Assembly: GCA_905221605.1 (NCBI GenBank)
Contig: CAJNDS010001319.1
Coordinates: 1-23,300 of the forward strand
Origin: Symbiodinium natans
Lineage: Eukaryota; Sar; Dinophyceae; Suessiales; Symbiodiniaceae
DNA: 23,300 bases
Direction of reading: 5' to 3'
Shown here: in pieces, positions 9,299 through 16,100 of the stretch
How the letters are laid out: every line of letters begins with the position of its first letter
Position numbering within the stretch: position 1 is the first letter of the stretch
The notes under the pieces: model-generated
Databases searched by the model: none
Told to the model about the DNA's origin: nothing
Seen by the model: only the letters and a program-made list of their open reading frames with translations
Position numbers and translations under genes: made by a program

Positions 9299-9922
9299 AA
9301 TTACCTCGCTTGAGGTGTTGCGTTCTCAGCTAGGCCCTTTCTCAGCTGCAACCCTCAGCACTCGCGAGGCCGAACTTTGCCCTCCGCATGCATTGCTGTT
9401 GAGGCACTTGTTGTGGCATCAGCCTCCGTAAGTTTGGCAATCCCCACTCAGCACTGGATGTTCTGTTCGAGGCACATTCCCTCAACGCATGCGAGGCCGC
9501 AAAGTGAAACACGTGAGGTATGAAAGAATGCTACTCCAGGTTCGTCCGCAGCTCCGGCTTTCTCGCACTTACTAACCGTGCCTTGCAGTCTCCCCCAAAG
9601 TAGCGTCACCCTGGCTTTCTCGCTCTTACTCACCAGTTGACCAATAATGCATCTCACGCGGTTGCTTCATGGTAAACTGCAGCTCGAGGTCCCGGTGTTC
9701 TCGCTCTTACTAACCCGGACCAACACTGCAGAGAAGCATTACTGTTGTTCCCTCAGCGGAGGCGAGGCCGAACAACCATTCCTCTGCATCAGCGCAGCCA
9801 GGCCCTCAGCTCCTCACTGAGCCAGGGCTATCTCTAGACAGAGTTCCCTTGCCAAGCCCTCTATCTCTATGTGACCCCCGCGGTGCCACGTATTAGCAGC
9901 TGCTCCGCGTGTCTTAGGACCA
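9299..9922. repeat. Block B, copy 1
   Basis: This segment is repeated at 22672-23300. Both copies begin at the same base with AATTACCTC and the perfect palindrome ACCTC-GCTT-GAGGT (9303-9316 here), but each is attached to a different phase of the 2.85-kb repeat, so the left edge is a genuine element boundary. The block holds mini-hairpins at about 9353, 9479 and 9749, three TACTAAC-type motifs, and a 27-base hairpin with GCCCT/AGGGC outer arms near 9801. Read on the minus strand it could be the 3' end of the retrotransposon's untranslated region; read on the plus strand it would be a 5' end. I see no gene in it. Confidence 0.85.
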
Positions 9923-11076
9923 CAGTTTCATTCGGATTTGTTTTGTAGGCCTTCCAGTGCTTGAGGCCGAGACCAAACACCACATCACACGTCACACGGC
10001 GAGACAATTTGGCTCCAACATCCGAAGATAGTAACACATACTCTGCGTGGCGTCCGCGTGAGCTAGCCTGTCCTAGAGTTTAGGAGTTCGGCTCCTTTCA
10101 TCGCTTGTCTTACCACAGGTCTCTTTCGGTGGCCCGTACTCAGCAGCCAGCACATGTACCATCCTCAGACGCCAGAGCCGCCTTGCCCCAGCAAGTGCCC
10201 ATACAAACCACTCACCAGATAGTGAGAGCCAACATCTTCAAACAACCTCCAGCGGCCGTGCCGCGAGGACCTAAACATCTGCAAGGTTCCGCCTTGTCTG
10301 TGTGCACGGACAGACCCCAGCCCTTGCAGGAGACGTGGATGTAAACAAAAGCAGGCCTGCCATGTCCAGCAGGCTGATTACCATTGGTTGCCTTCAGATG
10401 GGAAAAGCGCGAAGATCGGGTAACCTCCATCTGAATCCTTTCCGGCCAATACCAACCCTTACAAACCCTCAGCACGGAGCGAGGCCGAAGGAGGCTTACT
10501 TGGACTATTGGTTTTCCGGGGAGCAGCCACCAACAGCTGCTCTTCAACTTGCACTGCGCCGCACCACAGTCCTGCTGCAAGTTCTGGCAACGGTTTCTCA
10601 GTAGCACCAGTCAATGAGCTTTACGACACTGATGCCTCTGGTTATTTGTGTCCAGGCAGAACCACCAGGGTTGGGCCAAATCTTTTCTACCTGATTCTAC
10701 CTGCGAAGAAAGTCCTGTTGTGCTCAGCTTGCAGATCCCCGACAACCTGCAAGCTTGGGCTCGAGCACACCGCTATTGTTCGGGACACTCCTGTCACCAC
10801 TGCAAGGATGCCGCTTGCAGTGCGACGTTGGCCTGCACTGTCTGCAACGTGCCTGGCCGTTTCCCCCGTGTTTCGGTCTCACCTTCGTTTTCCACTCAAG
10901 TGAGCGAGGAACCCAAACTCACCTTCAGCACAGCCCTCAATCCAAATGAGGGTCGGTGGGTTTTGCTCACCCAGAGACAGCAGGAATCTCTGGTGAGCAA
11001 CAGGCTTGCGTCACCCCTCAAGCAATGAGGCTGCAACTCTCACTGTGACCCAGAGCAGACTGTAGGCCACAAGGTT
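9923..11076. other. Single-copy stretch, no recognised gene
   Basis: This stretch is not repeated elsewhere in the window. It contains one complete mini-hairpin (about 10468-10492, loop ACGGA) and several short open frames on both strands, none recognised. If block B is the 3' end of the retrotransposon, this would be internal 3' untranslated sequence. Alternatively it is flanking genomic DNA. Confidence 0.5.
10633..11028 (+). CDS. Unrecognised Cys/His-rich open frame
   Basis: About 131 codons are open after a TGA at 10630, ending at 11026-11028, with no ATG near the start. The middle holds a Cys/His cluster: Y-C-S-G-H-S-C-H-H-C, then A-A-C, then A-C-T-V-C-N, resembling a zinc-binding module. 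The tail is Ser/Thr-rich. It could be an exon or chance; no family is assigned. It runs opposite to the retrotransposon ORFs. Confidence 0.2.
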   Translation, partial: CLWLFVSRQNHQGWAKSFLPDSTCEESPVVLSLQIPDNLQAWARAHRYCSGHSCHHCKDAACSATLACTVCNVPGRFPRVSVSPSFSTQVSEEPKLTFSTALNPNEGRWVLLTQRQQESLVSNRLASPLKQ

Positions 11077-11078
11077 CC

Positions 11079-11128
11079 CTCAGCAACGCGAGGACGAAAA
11101 GCTTCCCTCTAGCGAAGCGAGGCCGAAA
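11079..11128 (+). repeat. Two mini-hairpins at the outer edge of X copy 4
   Basis: CCTCAGC-AAC-GCGAGGACGAAAA begins near 11079, and CCTCTAGC-GAA-GCGAGGCCGAAAA begins near 11106. These are diverged counterparts of the hairpins preceding core X in the satellite units. Confidence 0.8.
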
Positions 11129-11248
11129 ACTGTGCACTCGAACGTCCTTCGTCGTCGGCAGCAGTTGGCGGGCCGCCGCTCTATGACAGCTTAGCCGGTC
11201 AGCCGGCCTACGAGCAAACACAGTTTTGCCAGGCCTCAAAACGGAACC

Positions 11249-11411
11249 TACCCTTAGTTACAAGCCCCAGGGCCAGCCACAACGGCACTAAAGACGCTCT
11301 CTACCTGAGCACCCCACCGGGGTTGAGCCGAAACCTTGAGCCAGACAGGAACTTTCGTCTGCACGCTGCGAGGCGTAGCCACCCGAAGGGGCTGAGGTTA
11401 GAGGGTGAAAC
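11249..11411. repeat. Structured core X, copy 4 (3' side of the retrotransposon ORFs)
   Basis: The central 85 bp are almost identical to the other copies, while the flanks (11077-11248 and 11412-11460) are alignable but clearly diverged. It sits downstream of ORF3 in the minus-strand direction. With copy 5 upstream of ORF1 it forms a direct repeat bracketing the three ORFs, although the pair is not LTR-like in context. Confidence 0.75.
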
Positions 11412-11462
11412 ATACAAACTACAAACTCTGCACAGTGAGACTACCGGTACTAGCCCTCACTT

Positions 11463-11614
11463 CCCTCAGACATTTGTCGAGGCCGAAATCCATGCCCTCA
11501 TACCGTGGTCGAGGCCGAAATTCCCTCAGGACTTGCCGAGGCCGAACTTCCTTCATTTGCACCCCTCAGACCAGAGTCGAGGCCGAAACTTCCTCAGGCA
11601 GCACGCCGAGGCGG
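11463..11614 (+). repeat. Mini-hairpin cluster downstream of ORF3 with covarying stems
   Basis: Five adjacent hairpins have different inner stems: GACA/TGTC (11463), ACC/GGT (11495), GG/CC (11523), GAC/GTC (11563) and GGC/GCC (11592). All keep CCTCA before the stem and GAGGC after it. The position suits the 3' untranslated region of the element. Confidence 0.88.
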
Positions 11615-11677
11615 TATTTCTTGAGTCGGTTGGTGCTTCTCAGACCACTAGCCGTGTTTCTTTCTGGGCTACGCTGC

Positions 11678-12904
11678 TCACTCATCAGCTTCGTCATGTG
11701 GCATGCCCAGCGTGATTTTCTGGATCTCTGTTGCCGGAACCGAAAGTAGGGTTCCATCCCATCCTCGTTTTGCAATCCCGGCATCCAGCAGGTGCTGGGC
11801 AAATGGCCCGACATTGCCTACGCACGCCATCCAAAGCGCGCTGGCCTTGCCGTCGTACGTTCTGACCAATCCACGTATGGTTGCCAGTAGCTCCTCATCA
11901 TACTTCTCCAGGAGGCGTACAAGGCCGCTTGATAGCTTGTATCTATCCTCCTGCAGCGTCGTCCACTCCGCCGTGTCAAAGAACACTGCCCGTGGTAACG
12001 ATCCTGACATTGGGTCGCGCCCAACGTTGCTCACCGTGACATCCGATAGAGCAACTCCTTGCATGGTCAGCCATGACGTTATAGCCACCAGGTAAAACAG
12101 GGACTGTCTGAGGATCCCGGCTTCATGGCGATTTTCCTGCCACCATGTGTTGAACAGCTCTGCCCTGCGGATGATACTTCCATAGAAGTAGTGGTGGCAG
12201 TAACCCTCCACCGCTTCGTCGAAAAGGACTCCAATCCATCCTGCCCACAGGGTCCTGGTGACCAGGGTGGGGAATTGTTCCCCATACCCTGCTTCGTTGC
12301 CAAAGCTCTGGGGTTCCATCGCCAGTTTCATGACCCATAGCCGATCCAGAGCATATCCTCGTCGAGTGCGCCCTGCACCTATGAAGGGAAGCACCCTAGG
12401 CTGTAAGCTTTGCCCTGTCGTTGGGTTGCGGACCAATTGGACCTCCCCAAGCCAATGGAGCGCAGTCCTTGGCCTTTGCTGGTTCTGCAGTTTGTGCACC
12501 AAAAGGTGCACAGGCTTGGCTTGCCCCATGTCTTCCTTTTTCTCCTTTCCCTCAGCTTCCTGCGAGGCCATATTGTGGGCACCTGGCCCTTCCGCCAGCG
12601 TGACTGTACGAGGCTCGCTTGCCTCTTGCTCTGTATTGACACCCTCAGCTTGGTGCGAGGCCGCTCTGTCTTCTCCTCTCTCCCGTAGGCGTACCGGACC
12701 CACCGGAGATTCCGAAGCACTCTCCTCTTCCCTATCCCAAGGCTGCTCCGGGTGTCTGGCCTGTCGAAGCGGGGAACGTTCTCGGGGCGGGTCCTTCTGC
12801 TTGTTCTTGCTTTTGCCCTTGCCTTTGTCCGGCCGATTCCTTAACCAGGATGGCAATCGGGACCCTTGTCTTCTCATCGTAGCATCCGTCTTCCATTGCC
12901 TCAT
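11678..12904 (-). CDS. Retrotransposon ORF3: possible protein-kinase-like domain
   Basis: 408 residues from the ATG at 12904 (the frame is open about 26 codons further upstream without ATG); it starts 232 nt after the ORF2 stop, in another frame. Residues 1-150 are charged and disordered-looking, with a Lys-rich patch (about 25-40) and two hairpin-encoded peptides (A-S-H-Q-A-E-G, A-S-Q-E-A-E-G). From about 170 the order of motifs matches a kinase fold: I-G-A-G-R-T-R-R-G (G176, G178) like a glycine loop, V-M-K (K193), N-E-A (E204), S-D-V-T-V-S-N (D288 and N293, the D-x4-N spacing of kinase catalytic loops), and F-F-D-T-A (D310) in the place of DFG. The K-to-E spacing of 11 is short. A kinase-like function is inferred from motifs only; a non-catalytic or unrelated protein is possible. 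LINEs do not normally carry such an ORF. Confidence 0.6.
   Translation of the reverse strand: MRQWKTDATMRRQGSRLPSWLRNRPDKGKGKSKNKQKDPPRERSPLRQARHPEQPWDREEESASESPVGPVRLRERGEDRAASHQAEGVNTEQEASEPRTVTLAEGPGAHNMASQEAEGKEKKEDMGQAKPVHLLVHKLQNQQRPRTALHWLGEVQLVRNPTTGQSLQPRVLPFIGAGRTRRGYALDRLWVMKLAMEPQSFGNEAGYGEQFPTLVTRTLWAGWIGVLFDEAVEGYCHHYFYGSIIRRAELFNTWWQENRHEAGILRQSLFYLVAITSWLTMQGVALSDVTVSNVGRDPMSGSLPRAVFFDTAEWTTLQEDRYKLSSGLVRLLEKYDEELLATIRGLVRTYDGKASALWMACVGNVGPFAQHLLDAGIAKRGWDGTLLSVPATEIQKITLGMPHDEADE
12549..12570 (+). repeat. Mini-hairpin inside ORF3 (first)
   Basis: CCCTCAGC-TTCCT-GCGAGGCC has a 5-nt loop. Read on the minus strand in the ORF3 frame it encodes A-S-Q-E-A-E-G. Confidence 0.9.
12642..12663 (+). 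repeat. Mini-hairpin inside ORF3 (second)
   Basis: CCCTCAGC-TTGGT-GCGAGGCCG has a 5-nt loop and encodes A-S-H-Q-A-E-G in the ORF3 frame. Confidence 0.9.
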
Positions 12905-12944
12905 TGCTAATGGCCCACCTTGAGGATGAGGACGCCTTGTTCCA

Positions 12945-13165
12945 CCCTCAGCTCTGCGAGGCCGAGGCCTCCTCTCTTTCCCTCAGCGGTGTCGCAAGCA
13001 CACGGCACCGCGAGGCCGAGCTGCACTCCCTCAGCAAAGCGAGGCCGTAAACACCAATCGCAATTCCCCGTTGCGAGGCCCTCACCCTCAGCTACGAGGC
13101 CGAAACCCTGTCTCCTTGCACCAAACGGCTGCGGATTTACTGCGTCCCCTCAGCTTGGCGAGGCC
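12945..13165 (+). repeat. Mini-hairpin cluster between ORF2 and ORF3
   Basis: Five hairpins start at 12945, 12980, 13028, 13085 and 13147, in the gap between the two ORFs and over the last codons of ORF2. Loops of the simple copies are 3 nt or less. The one at 12980 has a much longer inner stem. The one at 13147 encodes the final R-Q-A-E-G-T-Q of ORF2. Confidence 0.9.
12980..13020 (+). repeat. Long-stem variant of the mini-hairpin
   Basis: The CCTCA and GAGGCCGA arms are standard, but the inner stem is GCGGTGTCG (12986-12994) paired with CGGCACCGC (13003-13011). That is nine base pairs including one G-T wobble, closing an 8-nt loop. Confidence 0.85.
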
Positions 13166-16100
13166 TAACAAACAATGACATCTTCTGCTGTGCGCTGGCT
13201 TGGGGCTTAGCTTTGGCGTGTTTCCCACCAAACTGAACGCGAGGCTGTTGAAACTGGACGTTGCTCATACTTCCACCATTGACAAGGGTTTGCGCTTGGG
13301 TAGCCAGCTTGCCCTGAGAAGTCCGCGATTTGCACTCCCCCGCCAGGCTTTTATTGCACTTCTGGCTGACCGGTGCATGTGTTCGGTCACACTTTGTGCA
13401 AACCCAACGGATTCCCAAATTCACCATATTGTGGGAGGGGTGGATACCCCACTCTTCACGCACTCGCGCCTCCGGCTGGTTGACGCAGTACTGTTCCAAG
13501 ACCACCTCCAAGTTCGTGAGGGTTTGTTGTACATACAACCCGCACAGTTGACATTTCAGTGTTAAATTCCGGGGGTGTTCGCTGCCCTTCTTCCATTGAT
13601 GCCCGCGCTCCGGGTCTTTAAGCAACTGCCATAGCCGCTGGCGTTTGTTGAGCTTGGCGTTGCCCTGCGCTTTTTTGCATCCCTCAGCTTTCTGCGAGGC
13701 CTCCATCTTCTCTTTGTAATGCGCATGGTCCAGAATGAAGGGGAAGTCTTCTTCTTTGCGCTTCCTCAGTATGTGGGCTGCGCGTGCACCGTACGCCAGG
13801 GAAAGTGTGCGCACCACATTGTCCAACTCTTTGACACGCCTCTTGTGCGCTGGGCTGTAAGCAGCCGCCGCTACTGCACCACATACTTTGTCTGCCATGT
13901 CATTCGCTGCACGTCGCCACAACGTGCCCGGCCCCATCTTCGCCAGGAATTCCTCTTCAGTTTTGTGGGACGGGACCCAGGTTGCCTTGATACGTTTCCT
14001 GTCATTCCACACTTTGCTCCATTCCAGGTCATCCTCCGGCGGTTGTGTTTTTTGTAGCACTTGGACTGCCGGCTTGCAATCCATAGTGACATCAATCAGA
14101 TCCTCCGTGTGCTCCATTAGTCGGAAAAGTGCACGGCGCTCCATGTCCACCACCGGCTGCCACGGGTAGACCAGCTCTGTAATCCGTCCGGCTTCCACCA
14201 GGACACCTTTTGTCCAGGACATAGCCACCACTGCGAGGGCTGATGTTTGTACACGTGGGTCTATTCCTCCTGGACCTCCACTTGCGTCAGTGGCGAAGAT
14301 CAAGCCTTCCGCTTCCACTTTTGCATCTGCTGCAAAGCATCCTTGGTAACGGAGACCTAAAAGGTGTTCCGGCGGCTTCGGGTGCCACACCGCCGGCTTT
14401 GGCAGGAGTGCCCTTGTCCACAGACACTCCCATGGGTATTTGTGACGCAAGTATTCCTGGAGCTTGGGTTCTTTGAACCCTTGTTCACGCCAGTAAGGAC
14501 ATTCTTTGAGAACATGCTCCAGAGTTGCTGGCATTTGGCACTTCCTGCACCATCCTGGCTTGGACTCCGTGATGACGCCCGCATGCCACACTGACTTTAT
14601 ACCTTCCATAAGGCCTGGGCTTAGGCCTCCCAGCTTCGTCAACTTGTGATGCGGCGTCCAATCCAGCCCCTCTTGGGCACCAGCGCCACCTGCCTGTCGC
14701 GCTATCGCAGCCCGCTTCTGTTCCTCCAGGAATCCCTCAAGCCATTTGTAGGCGAGGCTACCCATGCGTGGCTGGGTCCAATCAACGTTGAGGACACTAC
14801 CTCTCTTCCATTTGCCTGGGTCACTGGCATCTACCTTCAGATCCAGTAAGTACGCCATGGTTGCAGCCATCGGCCCCGTGACCAGTGGCCAGTGGTGTTT
14901 GGCCGCACTCAACCTCTTCCAAGTGGTTTTCCAGGCCAAGTCAAAGTGGGCTTTTCCGCCACCGATCCATGCACGGAAAACTTTGGCCACCACTTTGAAA
15001 TGCTGCTTGTGGATTGTGCGCTTTGGATCCTGGCATTTCTTGGCTCCCATGTCCAAGATGGTTTCCAAACTCCCAAGCTTGTATTTACCCAGGTGTTTTC
15101 CTACCACTGTTCGGAGCCATTTCATTCTTTTGGGTGAAACCCCCACAGAGGGGTGCCCCCACAAAGCAACTGATGTGATCGCTGCCTTGACCACGCGGAG
15201 TTTAGTGCTGGGCGGCGGTCCCAGCCTAGACAGTTTGCTATGTCTCGCACGGGCTTTCTTGGCCCGCGTTGCCGACGTCACCAAGCGACGCTTTCGCCCC
15301 CCTGTACTATCGACGCCCAGGTCACGCATCACGTCGTACACCTGTGGCTCATGAGGCAGCAGGAGTTCACGCAGGTGCTTGCTCGCCTGGGTACTGCTGG
15401 CCACAAACCCTGTCTTCTTGGATGAAATCGTGAAACCATTAGCATCCATCCCGTCCTTTAAGCTGCGGTAGACTCGTATGGCACTATCCGCCACGTGTTT
15501 AAAGGACTTATGCTGGATGTCAATTGAGACATCATCCAACCAACAGTCCACGTTTGCCACATCTCGTCGCCTTTGGATCTTTTCTATCACCGGGTGCAAT
15601 GCCACCTTTGCTAACGATGGCGCCGCTGGGCAACCCGCTTGCACGCCATTTGTAGCTCTGATGCCTGCCGATAGCACCCCATCCGCCACCAAGTATCTGG
15701 CACCCATGTACACTTCCAGTGCCATCTTCAGGATAAGCGGTGGATATTGCAGGGCCGTTGCTGCCATGATCAATTGCTGAAATTGGATGGTATCGAAAAA
15801 GGACTCGAGGTCCACAAAGAGTGACACCACATGCACTCCATTTGTCTTTGCCACCTCATTTCGCAGTAGTCTGCCGACGGCCACGTCCAAGCAGCAACTG
15901 CCTGGGACTGCCTTGTCGTACGTGGCAGCTGTGGCATAGCCTGCCTGCCAAGTACTTACCAAATCCCATCGCAGACGGACCCAAGTCCTGTACAGGATGT
16001 GTAGCAAGGCGATTGGTCTTTCCCGGGTCAGATTCTTCGGCAGCATTGCTATAAGGGAGACTGTCATTTGCTGCGGCCATGCTGCCTTGGCCTCACATTC

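Noticed and set aside
9795-9830. Another member of the mini-hairpin family near 9801 (CCCTCAGC...CTGAGCCAGGGC)
   Set aside because: The left side matches, but the right arm is CTGAG/AGGGC and not GAGGCCGAA, so it is a different palindrome.
12258-12923. Plus-strand open frame of 221 codons
   Set aside because: It is antisense to ORF3, and its Ser/Cys/Leu-rich composition is what the complement of a Lys/Arg/Glu-rich region gives.
13147-13165. Seventh in-frame A-S-x-x-A-E-G hairpin peptide
   Set aside because: The hairpin is real, but its 3-nt loop shifts the first half, giving P-R-Q-A-E-G at the very end of ORF2, so it was kept out of the 5-nt-loop set.
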